This document shows positions 43,155 to 51,665 of a DNA stretch of 64,000 nucleotides, piece after piece (within the stretch, counting starts at the first letter, position 1; each line of letters opens with the position of its first letter). The position numbers and the translations under genes are program-made. The DNA is from Anaerolineae bacterium. Its GTDB lineage: Bacteria > Chloroflexota > Anaerolineae > Anaerolineales > Anaerolineaceae. The DNA lies in contig JABUFD010000007.1 in assembly GCA_013314735.1 (NCBI GenBank), forward strand, positions 98,645 to 162,644. Direction: 5' to 3'. Under the pieces are notes generated by a model that was not told the DNA's origin, made no database searches, and was given only the letters and a program-made list of their open reading frames with translations.

Positions 43155-45899
43155 ATGAAACTTAAAGTAACTGTTACTGCTGTCCTGGCTGTGCTGTTGT
43201 GCAGCCTGATCCTGATGCTGCCCGGCAGTATCGTCGCGGCATCCGAGGAGGAACCGCCCACGCTGGATACCCTCAGCGCGGCGCAGGTTTCCAAATCTTA
43301 CACCCACCCGGACGTGGTGGCCGCGCTCGAATCCGGCCAGACCGTGCGCCTGATCCTCCAGCTGGCTGTCCCCGAATTCAGCGGAACGGCCGGGTTGGAA
43401 GGCGCCGCCGAATTGGAAGCGATGAGCAAGATTGACAATGCCCAGGCCGAGTTCGCGGCACAATTTGGCAGCGGACTGACCGAGGACTGGGTCGCGTTTG
43501 AATACGTCCCCTACGTTTCAGTCTGGGTGGAAAACACCGCCGAGTACGCTGCCCTGCTGGCATCGGACCTGGTGTTGAGCGCCCAGCAGGACATCCCCGT
43601 CCGCGCGGATGAACTGGAATGGAGCGAAGAACCGGCCCCCTCCGCCATGGCAGAAGCCATCCCCTGGATCGATGCCGATGAAGCCCACACCCTGGGCTAT
43701 GACGGCGACGGCGCCGTGGTCGCCATCCTCGATACCGGTGTGGACAAAGACCACCTGTACCTCGACAACGGCAAAGTGGTGGCGGAAGCCTGTTTTTCCA
43801 CCACTTATGCCGGTGACGGCGCCACCTCGCTCTGCCCGGGCAGCGTTTCGTCGTCCACCGCCACCGGTTCCGCCGAACCGTATGTTTCCGGCGTGTGCGG
43901 AACCAATGAATGCGACCACGGCACGCACGTAGCCGGGATTGTGGCGGGCACCCATACCGGCTTCAGCGGCGTGGCACCCCATGCCGACCTGATTGCCGTG
44001 CAGGTATTCAGTTCCTTCATCAACCCCACCTACTGCGGCAGCAGCGCCCCCTGCTCGCTGACCTATAACACCGACCAGCTGCGCGCGTTGGAGCACATCT
44101 ACTCCATTCGCAGCAGCTATGACCTCATCTCGATCAACATGAGCCTGGGCGGCGGTAAGTATACCGCCCCCTGCAACAGCGACTCGCGTGCCGCGATCAT
44201 CGGCAACCTGCGCACGGCGGGTATCGCCACCGTGATCGCCACCGGTAACGCCTATTATGTCGACGGCGTGGGCGGGCCTTCCTGCATCAGCGATGCTGTA
44301 GCAGTCGGCGCCACCTATGACAACAGCGACAACGTTGCCCCCTTCTCCAACGCCGCCCCCGACATGGTGGATGTGTGGGCGCCAGGCGTCAGCATCACCT
44401 CCTCCGTGCCAACAGAATCGTACGGCGGCACTGCGCCGACCGACACCTGGAACGGCACCTCGATGGCCACCCCGATGGTGGCGGGCGCGTTTGCCGCCCT
44501 CAAGGAGGCCTATCCCTTCCTGAACTCCGATGGTATCCTCAGCCTGATCCGCAACTACGGCGTCAGCGTGACCGATAACCGCACCGGCGGTACCACGGTG
44601 GCCCCGCGCCTCGATTTCACCGATATCTTCGCCCCGATGTCGGTCAGCACCCTTGACCGGGCCAGCCTGCGCTCACCGGGTGCGGATGCGATCGTCTACG
44701 GCGGCCGCCCGACCTTCAAATGGTACCCGGTCTACGGCGCCACCACCTATGACATCGAAATGTATGACACCGGCGGCACCCTGATGGATTCCTGGACCAA
44801 GGGCATCGGCTCCTGCACCGGAACCTACTGCGAATACCGCATCGATACCGACCTGCAAAGCAATTTCGGCACCTACAGCTGGCGTGTGCGCGCGCGCAAC
44901 ACCATCACCAGTGTCAGCGGTGCATGGTCCGTCACGCGCTATTTCACCTACACCCAGCTGGCCCGCACCTGGCAGATCAGCCCGGTGGATGATTACGTCA
45001 GCAGCTCCTCCACCCCCACCCTCGAATGGGGTGACATCACCGGCGCCACCATGTACCTGATGCAGTTCCGCCTGCCGGACGATACCTTTGTGCGCAACAC
45101 CCTCGTATCCGATGCCGACTTCTGCGATGGCAGCACCTGCACCTGGAGCGTGGACCCCGGCCTGCCGGACGGCGACTACAAGTGGCACGTGCGCGCCAAG
45201 AACGGCCGCAACTTCGGGCGCTGGACCGCCTACCGTGATTTCAGCATCAGCGGCGGGGCGGTAACAACCTTTGATTTCAACAGCGAGGCCCCCAACTGGG
45301 TCGATCCGCCCAACCTGTGGAGCATCCAGAACGGTGCCACCTACAGCGGTACACCCAGTTCGGCCTGCATCTGGGGCTGCGCCGCCACCTATTACGGCAT
45401 CAACTACACCGATGCCATCTTTGAAACCTCGATCCGCTCCACCGGCACCTACGGCGCAGATGGGTACTCGATCTACTACCGCACCGATTTTGACACCGAC
45501 GGCAGCTTTGGCACCGGCTACGAGATTGACTTCTACCAGGATGGCGGCGATATCGTCGCCGAGCTGTACGGGTTTGTTGCCGGCAGCGGTTGGTTCGTTG
45601 AAGACTGGACCATCGCCAGCAAGAACATCAGCGACTACCACACGATCAAGTTCGTGGTGGAAGGCACCTCGGCTTACTTCTACATGGATGATGTCCAGTT
45701 CGGCGGCGTCACCGGCATGGACGCAGCCGTGGATTCCGGCCGGTTCGGCGTCGATGTGATTTCCGCACACACCAGCGGCCACGTGGTCGATATGGATTGG
45801 GCCGAGATCACCGATTCCGTCCTGCTGCCCGGCATCCCTGCCGTGGACCCGGCCCTGGTGATTGACCTGGCCACCGTGGAGCTGGTTCCCGCCAAGTAA
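43155..45899 (+). CDS. Secreted subtilase (S8) with C-terminal beta domains
   Basis: 914 residues. A signal peptide (about 1-28, AAS) and a propeptide (about 29-150) precede the S8 domain (about 165-485). The catalytic triad is visible: D193 in AILDTGVDKDH, H255 in DHGTHVAGI and S436 in NGTSMATPM, with oxyanion N365 in ATGNAYY. After it come two fibronectin-like repeats (SPGADAIVYGGRPTFKWYPV; SSSTPTLEWGDITGA) and a LamG-like domain (about 700-890). The fibronectin-like part is shared with the lamin-tail protein at 61340-63052. It should degrade extracellular protein. AGAGGGAA precedes ATG 43155. Extra Cys pairs suggest disulfides. Confidence 0.93.
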   Translation: MKLKVTVTAVLAVLLCSLILMLPGSIVAASEEEPPTLDTLSAAQVSKSYTHPDVVAALESGQTVRLILQLAVPEFSGTAGLEGAAELEAMSKIDNAQAEFAAQFGSGLTEDWVAFEYVPYVSVWVENTAEYAALLASDLVLSAQQDIPVRADELEWSEEPAPSAMAEAIPWIDADEAHTLGYDGDGAVVAILDTGVDKDHLYLDNGKVVAEACFSTTYAGDGATSLCPGSVSSSTATGSAEPYVSGVCGTNECDHGTHVAGIVAGTHTGFSGVAPHADLIAVQVFSSFINPTYCGSSAPCSLTYNTDQLRALEHIYSIRSSYDLISINMSLGGGKYTAPCNSDSRAAIIGNLRTAGIATVIATGNAYYVDGVGGPSCISDAVAVGATYDNSDNVAPFSNAAPDMVDVWAPGVSITSSVPTESYGGTAPTDTWNGTSMATPMVAGAFAALKEAYPFLNSDGILSLIRNYGVSVTDNRTGGTTVAPRLDFTDIFAPMSVSTLDRASLRSPGADAIVYGGRPTFKWYPVYGATTYDIEMYDTGGTLMDSWTKGIGSCTGTYCEYRIDTDLQSNFGTYSWRVRARNTITSVSGAWSVTRYFTYTQLARTWQISPVDDYVSSSSTPTLEWGDITGATMYLMQFRLPDDTFVRNTLVSDADFCDGSTCTWSVDPGLPDGDYKWHVRAKNGRNFGRWTAYRDFSISGGAVTTFDFNSEAPNWVDPPNLWSIQNGATYSGTPSSACIWGCAATYYGINYTDAIFETSIRSTGTYGADGYSIYYRTDFDTDGSFGTGYEIDFYQDGGDIVAELYGFVAGSGWFVEDWTIASKNISDYHTIKFVVEGTSAYFYMDDVQFGGVTGMDAAVDSGRFGVDVISAHTSGHVVDMDWAEITDSVLLPGIPAVDPALVIDLATVELVPAK

Positions 45900-45946
45900 T
45901 CCCGGTATTGTTTCTTCCGCAAACAGCACCCATGGTGCTGAACCGG

Positions 45947-45985
45947 ATCGAGCCGCCAGGCATCTGGCGGCTCGATTCTTGTTTT
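45947..45985 (+). terminator. Intrinsic terminator of the subtilase gene
   Basis: Stem ATCGAGCCGCCAG (45947-45959) pairs with 45964-45976 over a 4-nt loop and is followed by TCTTGTTTT on the plus strand, 50 bases after the stop. Confidence 0.8.
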
Positions 45986-46102
45986 CGCCCCAGATTTGCG
46001 GCGCGGCGCCACCGCGCTGGACTGTTGGGACAATCTCTTTTTTGGTGGCAAGCTGTAACCCGCCAGGGACGTGTCATTGTGGGGTGATACCAGGGTTCGA
46101 TG

Positions 46103-46130
46103 TGGACATGGCGTGTGTTTCAGCTATAAT
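46103..46130 (+). promoter_or_regulatory. Promoter of the DUF1232 gene
   Basis: TGGACA (46103-46108), 16-base spacer, TATAAT (46125-46130), about 67 bases before ATG 46198. Confidence 0.5.
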
Positions 46131-46197
46131 GAGCTGAAATGTATCTCACCAACAAAATATATTCATCCAATGTTCACGATTCCTGTGGGAGAAAAAC

Positions 46198-46713
46198 ATG
46201 GCAACAAAAAAGGATGCGAGCACTGACAAACAGACGGAACCAACATCCAAAACCGAAGAAGTGGTCAATTCGCCCGAGTTTCAACAAGCCAAAAGCAAAG
46301 CGGAAGAATACGCGCGTGACCCGGAGAAGACCAGAATTCTCGTTGATCGGGCAATCCGGAAGGCCGAAAGAAAGAACAGAGGCCCTTTGGACCAATTGGA
46401 TGAAAAGCTGGATGAGTTTTGGCGCTATCTGTCAGCGTTAATCCGGCTGGCCCGTGCGTACTACGCTCGCCAATACACAGCTGTTCCGTGGAAGACGATC
46501 GTGGTCGTGGTTGCGGCGTTAATCTATTTCGTCTCGCCCCTTGATTTTGTGCCAGATGTGATTCCCTTGCTCGGCCTCACAGATGATGCGATTATCATCG
46601 CTTTTGTAGCAAGACAAATCAAGGCGGATCTTGATGATTTCCTGGCATGGGAAATGTCACCCCAGGTGATAGAAATTGCAGGGCCACCTGAATTGGAAGC
46701 GTCTGAAGATTAA
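46198..46713 (+). CDS. DUF1232 (YkvA-like) membrane protein
   Basis: 171 residues. The DUF1232 hallmark is clear: LIYFVSPLDFVPDVIPLLGL followed by TDDAIIIAF, a short re-entrant or membrane-dipping segment, at about residues 105-138. A charged N-terminal region of about 85 residues (KAEEYARDPEKTRILVDRAI) precedes it. Function of the family is not known. GGGAG lies before ATG 46198. Its base composition is visibly lower in GC than the subtilase gene, as for the orphan gene at 47316-48527. Confidence 0.85.
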   Translation: MATKKDASTDKQTEPTSKTEEVVNSPEFQQAKSKAEEYARDPEKTRILVDRAIRKAERKNRGPLDQLDEKLDEFWRYLSALIRLARAYYARQYTAVPWKTIVVVVAALIYFVSPLDFVPDVIPLLGLTDDAIIIAFVARQIKADLDDFLAWEMSPQVIEIAGPPELEASED

Positions 46714-46879
46714 GACACCCCCCCATGTGACCTGCTCCGCCGGTTCCTGGCCGGGTCAACCTGGCCGCGAGGCGATTTCAATCAAGCATCCAACCGACCG
46801 AAACCGGGCTTGTCCGGGCGCTTGCGTCCGCCAACCCTGTTTCTTTTTCTTCTAAGGGAACAGGTTGTCCCCAAAGCCC

Positions 46880-46898
46880 GGCGCGGCTGAGCCGCGCC
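46880..46898. repeat. Small perfect hairpin
   Basis: GGCGCGGC-TGA-GCCGCGCC, an 8-bp stem with a 3-nt loop and no T-run. It lies in otherwise featureless DNA (46714-46970) between the DUF1232 gene and repeat copy E1. Confidence 0.6.
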
Positions 46899-46970
46899 CC
46901 TACATCCCTACCAAAATTCTGAACCGAACAGCACGGATTGTGCGGCATGGACACGCCAAAGCATCGGCGC

Positions 46971-47248
46971 TTCCACGCCTGGCGTTCCAATCAACCCGAT
47001 CGGCGTTTCGCTGCTCCATGCCATCCCGGATGTGGGTATGGAAGCAGCGGATAGCGCCATCTCACTGCCCACATCCGGGATGGGGCAGGCGGGGCAGCGT
47101 GAAAAAGGTTCCCCTGCCATCACCCTGGCAGATTCGAAACACCCCCCACCGGGCTTGTTGAATCCGGCAGGGGGTGTGTGTTTATCCCACGGTATTTACT
47201 CCCGCAGCTTCGCTTTCAAGTCATATTCCAACCGGCCAATGATCTTCA
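46971..47248 (+). repeat. Repeat copy E1, including a pheT 3'-end remnant
   Basis: Direct repeat of 48771-49048, offset exactly 1800 bases. It holds a REP-like palindrome (ATCCCGGATGTGGG with CCCACATCCGGGAT), a decayed terminator-like hairpin near 47141-47177, and on the minus strand the last 17 or so codons of a pheT-like frame ending at 47196. The noncoding part is nearly identical to copy E2; the coding remnant differs more. Confidence 0.9.
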
Positions 47249-47250
47249 TA
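47196..47250 (-). pseudogene. pheT: pheT C-terminal remnant
   Basis: Minus-strand reading gives MKIIGRLEYDLKAKLRE then stop, against RKKIIGRLEYELKAKLRE at the end of intact pheT. Only this tail remains; upstream the sequence runs into unrelated DNA. Most base changes are synonymous and lean to A/T, so it may be an old tail displaced by an insertion, or a tail brought in from a related genome. Confidence 0.8.
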
Positions 47251-47315
47251 TGGATTCCCTGTTGGCAAGCCAGGCTGTCAACCGTACGCACAATACCTGA
47301 CGGACCGGGCAGCGA

Positions 47316-48527
47316 TTAATTTTGTGACACTGTAATGTACATCAATCCCGCATCATTGACAGGTTCTGTAGCAAGTGGAGCCAACTGCTGCCAATCCTGG
47401 AAACTCATCCCTAAATTGTGGATCGTTTCAACTTCATACTCATACATTGCCAGACGGTTGTAATCTTCAGCCATCGCCCCCATTAATAGTATCATTGCTG
47501 GCAGACGGCCAAAAATTTCAATTTCAGGTGATTGCGTTGCTGCCTCTTGGGTTCCGGTTTTTGAGCCTGAAATCTTTGACATCGCAGGTAATCCCCCAAT
47601 GAATTTCTTTGATTGTTTGGCGAAGTCATTAAACACATTTGTTGGGGCGGAAGTTTTGGGAACATGAATGGCTTGTGGGAGTGAGTCAATCCATTCCTGT
47701 GGTTTCTGAGCCAGGTTGAATATATTTTCCCGCTGCATGTCAAAGACATCGCTTTCAGTTACACCTGGATTCAGCCATTGATACACTTCAGTCAGCTGTT
47801 TTAAGCCTACTTGTTCTCGTAAACTTGGGTGTAAATAAGCAGCAGGATTGCTGGTTAATAAAGTGTTGATGTGCTGTTCAAAACGCGGACGAAGCGCAAC
47901 TGCAGCTTCATGTAAACGACGGCGTGCGGTATCCAACTCTTCCAATTCCAGATAACAGCGGACTTCGGTAATATAAGCCAGACACAATGTCGACAGGTAT
48001 TCATCTGCCACCTGACTGCCATTGCCAATTTCTCGATCCGCGAGTTTGGTGTAGTGATGTTCGGCTTCCAGGAACCGGTTGATGGCTTGCATAGCGCTCA
48101 TATTGCGAGATTCTGGGTTCGCCATCGTAAATGCATTCATCGCCAAATCCAGGGCAGCTTGAAAATTCGCATAAAAAGATAAATCAATTTTGTAGTCAAT
48201 CGCTTGAAGAACATCCTGGGCTTCTTCCAATTTTTCTCCAATGCCTTTTAACCGGTTTAGAACGAGAGCAAATCCCATTGTTGAAACTGCCAGATTCAGG
48301 ACCCCGGTTACAGCACTCACTGTGGACAGTGCCGCATTTAGCGTGCTGGCAGCAGAGTTTACTGTAGATAGAACAGAAGAATTTGATAAGCCTTTAGCAT
48401 CACGCAACCATGCAACGACCTTTTTTGACCCTACCTCACGAATAACTCCACCAACACGTTCATAAATCTTATTATCCAACCCACGCACAATGTTGGCTGG
48501 AACCTTCAAAGTGACATCAAGATTCAT
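47316..48527 (-). CDS. Orphan 403-residue protein between direct repeats
   Basis: No family was recognised. Residues about 48-90 form a long Ser/Ala/Thr/Leu-rich stretch (VNSAASTLNAALSTVSAVTG, VLNLAVSTMGFALVL) that could be a membrane-inserting or helical-bundle segment, followed by coiled-coil-like sequence (GIGEKLEEAQDVLQAIDYKI) and a mostly helical remainder. There is no signal peptide. The first 40 residues are separate (VTLKVPANIVRGLDNKIYER). ATG 48527 has GGGAG about nine bases upstream. Its AT-richer base use differs from pheT and the subtilase, and it is enclosed by the 280-base direct repeats E1 and E2, so it is probably acquired DNA. A pore-forming or effector role is speculation from the helix pattern. 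Confidence 0.75.
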   Translation of the reverse strand: MNLDVTLKVPANIVRGLDNKIYERVGGVIREVGSKKVVAWLRDAKGLSNSSVLSTVNSAASTLNAALSTVSAVTGVLNLAVSTMGFALVLNRLKGIGEKLEEAQDVLQAIDYKIDLSFYANFQAALDLAMNAFTMANPESRNMSAMQAINRFLEAEHHYTKLADREIGNGSQVADEYLSTLCLAYITEVRCYLELEELDTARRRLHEAAVALRPRFEQHINTLLTSNPAAYLHPSLREQVGLKQLTEVYQWLNPGVTESDVFDMQRENIFNLAQKPQEWIDSLPQAIHVPKTSAPTNVFNDFAKQSKKFIGGLPAMSKISGSKTGTQEAATQSPEIEIFGRLPAMILLMGAMAEDYNRLAMYEYEVETIHNLGMSFQDWQQLAPLATEPVNDAGLMYITVSQN

Positions 48528-48770
48528 TGATTTTTCTCCCGATTTAACTCAGTTTGAATTCGGAACATAACCCGGGGTGATCGGCCACAAATTGTTAAAC
48601 CCCCCTCAATATTAATCCATATTGTTCAACCTGGGTAGTCTGGAAGTGAATTCATTTAAGACATTTTCTTTCCCGGAAGTCACCTGGAATAAACGGATTG
48701 TGTTGCATACATACCCCCAGGCACACATCCACGCATGGACACGATCATCCTTCTGGCAACCCATTGACGG
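48528..48770. other. Intergenic region between orphan gene and repeat E2
   Basis: About 240 AT-richer bases with no gene seen. Its end (CGGATTGTG ... CATGGACACG) resembles the DNA just before copy E1 at 46937-46955, so the duplication may extend further with small gaps. Confidence 0.5.
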
Positions 48771-49048
48771 TTCCACACCTGGCGTTCCAATCAACCCGAT
48801 CGGCGTTTCGCTGCTCCATGCCATCCCGGATGTGGGTATGGAAGCAGCGGATAGCGCCATCTCACTACCCACATCCGGGATGGGGCAGGCGGGGCAGCGT
48901 GAAAAAGGTTCCCCTGCCATCACCCTGGCAGATGCGAAAAAACCCCCACCGGGCTTGTTGAATCCGGCGGGGGGTGTACTGTTATCCGGCGGTATTTACT
49001 CCCGCAGCTTCGCTTTCAACTCGTACTCCAGCCGGCCGATGATCTTCT
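48771..49048 (+). repeat. Repeat copy E2, including the intact pheT 3' end
   Basis: Contains a 16-bp perfect palindrome arm pair (ATCCCGGATGTGGGTA with TACCCACATCCGGGAT), then the pheT terminator and the true pheT end. Shares with family A the sequence GGCGTTCC about 32-33 bases before CATCCCGGA, and the closing TCCGGGATG. Confidence 0.9.
48937..48974 (-). terminator. Intrinsic terminator of pheST
   Basis: On the minus strand CCCCCGCCGG pairs with CCGGTGGGGG over an 11-nt loop, then TTTTTT (complement of 48937-48942). About 22 bases after the pheT stop. Confidence 0.88.
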
Positions 49049-51536
49049 TGCGGATCTTGGCGGCGTCTTTATCCGAGAGGGTGCCGTCCATCGACTGGTA
49101 GGTGAGGGCATAGGCGAGGCTCTTTTTGCCTGCGCCCACCTGCGCCCCGCGGTAGATGTCGAACAGGCGCACCTCGGTCACCAGGTCGCCGCCGCCTTTG
49201 CGGATCACGGCTTCCACCGCGGCCGCGCTGGTTTCTTCATCCACCACCACCGCCAGGTCTTCCAGCACGGGCGGGAAGTTGGGCACCGGCACCAGTTCAC
49301 GTTTGGGCGCCAGGGCTTCGATCAGTTTCACCAGGTCGAATTCACCCGCCAGCACCGGCGCCTTGCCGAAGGTGTAATGCTCCGCCGCCTGGGGGTGCAG
49401 TTCGCCAAACACGCCCAGTTCCACCCCGCCGCACAACACGCGCGCGCACTTGCCGGGATGGAAGGAGGGATGTTCCGCAGGTTCGTAAGTCACCTCCGCG
49501 GTTGCCAGCTGCAGCATGGCTTCCACCACGCCCTTCAGGTCGTAGAAATCGATCCAGTCGTTCTTACGGGCGGCGCGGTTCCAGCTGCCGCGTTCGCGCA
49601 CCCCGCTCAGCGCCAGCGCCAGGCGGTGTTCCTCGTTGGGCAGTTTTTCACCGGCCACCGGCAGGAACACCGGGCCGATCTCGTACACCGCAATGCGCTC
49701 ATCCACGCGGCTGTTCTTTTCCACCGTTTTCAGCAAGGCGTGCAGCAGCGAACGGCGCATCACGGTCCATTCCGGGGTGGAGGGATTGGCGATTACCACG
49801 TAGTGGCTGTCATCCAGCACGCTCTGCTCGGGCAGCACGCGCGCCTCATCGGCCGGGTTGGTCATGCGGTAGCTGATGGTCTGGGTCATCCCCAGCGCCG
49901 AAAGCAGGTCCTCCAGGCGGTTGCGCATCTCGAACCCGAAGTTCGGTTTCTGCGGCGGGAGGGTATCCGCCAGGCGCGTGTGCGGGATGTTGTTGTAGCC
50001 GTACAGGCGGGTGAGTTCTTCCAGCAGGTCGGCCTTGCCCACCACGCCCTCGCTGATGTCCTTGCGGTAACCGGGCGCGGTCACGGTGACGGTATCGCCG
50101 CTGACGCTACAGTGGAAATCGAGCCGCGCCAGCAGGTCGGCGATCTCACGGGCGGTGATGGCGGGGATGCCGGTGCGTGCCCGCACGAAATCCACGCTGA
50201 GGGTGTTGACCGGTTCGCTGTACGGCAGCGGGTAATTGTCCACCAGTCCTTTGGCGATGGTGCCGCCCGCCCAGGCCTGCATGTACCGCAGGCCGAGTTT
50301 GACGCCGTCCAGCGCCAGGGAGGGGTGCAAATCGCGCGCGAAGCGGTAGGCGGCTTCGGTGGTGATGTGCTCTTTCTTGGTCAGGCGGCGGATGTTGACG
50401 TAGTTCCAGTTGGCGCCTTCCAGCAGCACATTGGCGGTGTTATCCTGCACTTCGCTTTCCAACCCGCCCATCACGCCCGCCAGCGAGAGCGGCCCGGCGG
50501 TGTCGGTGACGAGGATGGTGTAGTCTTCGAGGGTGTGTTCCACGCCGTCGAGCGTGGTCAGCTTCTCGCCCTGCGCCGCGGTGCGGGTGATGATCGTGGG
50601 GGCCTTGCCGCCGGCGCGCCGGGTGAGGATGTCGTAATCGAAGGCATGCAGCGGTTCGCCGATCTCGAGCATGGCGTAGTTGGTGGCATCCACAATCGCG
50701 TTGATCGGGCGCACACCCGCCAGCCGCAGGCGGCGCTGCACGTGGTAGGGGCTGGGCACAGTCTGCGCGCCCTTCAGCAGCCCGACCACGAAGCGCGGGT
50801 TGAGGGCGGGATCGGTGATCTCGATCATCGCCTGGCCCGTGATGCTGTCGCCGGCTTCCTCGTAGCGAAGGTCGAGCGGTTTCAGCGCCCGTCCGGTGAA
50901 GGCCGCGATCTCGCGCGCCACGCCGTAGACGCAGGCATTGCGCACATTGTTGGGCAGAATTTCAATATCGAACACGGCATCACCCATGTACTCCGCCAGC
51001 GCCATGCCGGTGGGGGCGTCATCGGGCAGGAGGATGATGCCTTCGTGCTCCTCGGAAATGCCCAGTTCCTTCTCGGAAGCCACCATCGAGGAGGATTCCA
51101 CCCCGCGGATTTTGGCCTTCTTCAGTTTGGTCAGCACCCAGCCGGGCTGGTGGCCGTCATACAGTTCGGCACCCAGTTTGGCATACGCCACCTTGAGCGG
51201 CTTCTCCAGCGGGCCGATTCCTTTTAAATGGTAGATGTTGGGCGCGCCGGTGAGGACAATGTGCTCGCCCTCGTCATCCACCAGGCGGCACAGGGTGAGC
51301 TTGTCGGCGTCCGGGTGCGGCAGGACTTCATTCACCTGCGCCACCACGAACTTATCCTTCGGCCACGAAAGCCCGCTGATCTTGAATTCGTGCGTGCTCT
51401 CCTCAGGCATCGGCAGCCCCACCAGCTGGATCGAGTTCACCTCCAGCCCGGCCATCGTCAGCAAATGCGCCAATGCTTCCACGTCATAATCGCTGATGTC
51501 AATATAATCCTGTAACCATGAAATCGGCAGTTTCAT
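48996..51536 (-). CDS. pheT: Phenylalanyl-tRNA synthetase beta subunit
   Basis: 846 residues. Domain order is standard: a tRNA-binding EMAP-like domain (about 40-155; VVAQVNEVLPHPDADKLTLC), B3/B4 editing region (about 220-420), B5 (about 430-500), the catalytic-like core (about 500-700) and a ferredoxin-fold anticodon-binding domain at the end (about 755-846; PVPNFPPVLEDLAVVVDEE). With PheS it forms an alpha2-beta2 enzyme that charges tRNA-Phe. It lies 129 bases after pheS, with a family B repeat between them. The ribosome-binding site is weak. Its last codons are duplicated at 47.2 kb. Confidence 0.97.
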   Translation of the reverse strand: MKLPISWLQDYIDISDYDVEALAHLLTMAGLEVNSIQLVGLPMPEESTHEFKISGLSWPKDKFVVAQVNEVLPHPDADKLTLCRLVDDEGEHIVLTGAPNIYHLKGIGPLEKPLKVAYAKLGAELYDGHQPGWVLTKLKKAKIRGVESSSMVASEKELGISEEHEGIILLPDDAPTGMALAEYMGDAVFDIEILPNNVRNACVYGVAREIAAFTGRALKPLDLRYEEAGDSITGQAMIEITDPALNPRFVVGLLKGAQTVPSPYHVQRRLRLAGVRPINAIVDATNYAMLEIGEPLHAFDYDILTRRAGGKAPTIITRTAAQGEKLTTLDGVEHTLEDYTILVTDTAGPLSLAGVMGGLESEVQDNTANVLLEGANWNYVNIRRLTKKEHITTEAAYRFARDLHPSLALDGVKLGLRYMQAWAGGTIAKGLVDNYPLPYSEPVNTLSVDFVRARTGIPAITAREIADLLARLDFHCSVSGDTVTVTAPGYRKDISEGVVGKADLLEELTRLYGYNNIPHTRLADTLPPQKPNFGFEMRNRLEDLLSALGMTQTISYRMTNPADEARVLPEQSVLDDSHYVVIANPSTPEWTVMRRSLLHALLKTVEKNSRVDERIAVYEIGPVFLPVAGEKLPNEEHRLALALSGVRERGSWNRAARKNDWIDFYDLKGVVEAMLQLATAEVTYEPAEHPSFHPGKCARVLCGGVELGVFGELHPQAAEHYTFGKAPVLAGEFDLVKLIEALAPKRELVPVPNFPPVLEDLAVVVDEETSAAAVEAVIRKGGGDLVTEVRLFDIYRGAQVGAGKKSLAYALTYQSMDGTLSDKDAAKIRKKIIGRLEYELKAKLRE

Positions 51537-51599
51537 AATCTATGCCAATCCTTTCTCTTGTCAAAATCCATATCCTGCTATCAACTTTAACAATTTTCC

Positions 51600-51660
51600 C
51601 ATTAACACGCACCCTGAGCATGCTTGCACTGAGCCTGTCGAAGTGTCGAAGGGTGACCCC
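51600..51660. repeat. Family B repeat between pheS and pheT
   Basis: CACGCACCCTGAGCATGC and CTGAGCCTGTCGAAGTGTCG, then GAAGGGTGA. It would be transcribed inside the pheST message. Confidence 0.85.
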
Positions 51661-51665
51661 CCGGC

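Noticed and set aside
48771..49048. Attachment site of a classical integrative element at pheT
   Set aside because: The repeat layout is suggestive, but no integrase, excisionase or conjugation gene lies in the 1.8 kb segment, so it is reported only as a duplication with cargo.
49377..51227. A 616-codon open frame antisense to pheT
   Set aside because: The opposite strand is an unmistakable pheT; the antisense product is His/Arg/Gly-rich without family motifs.
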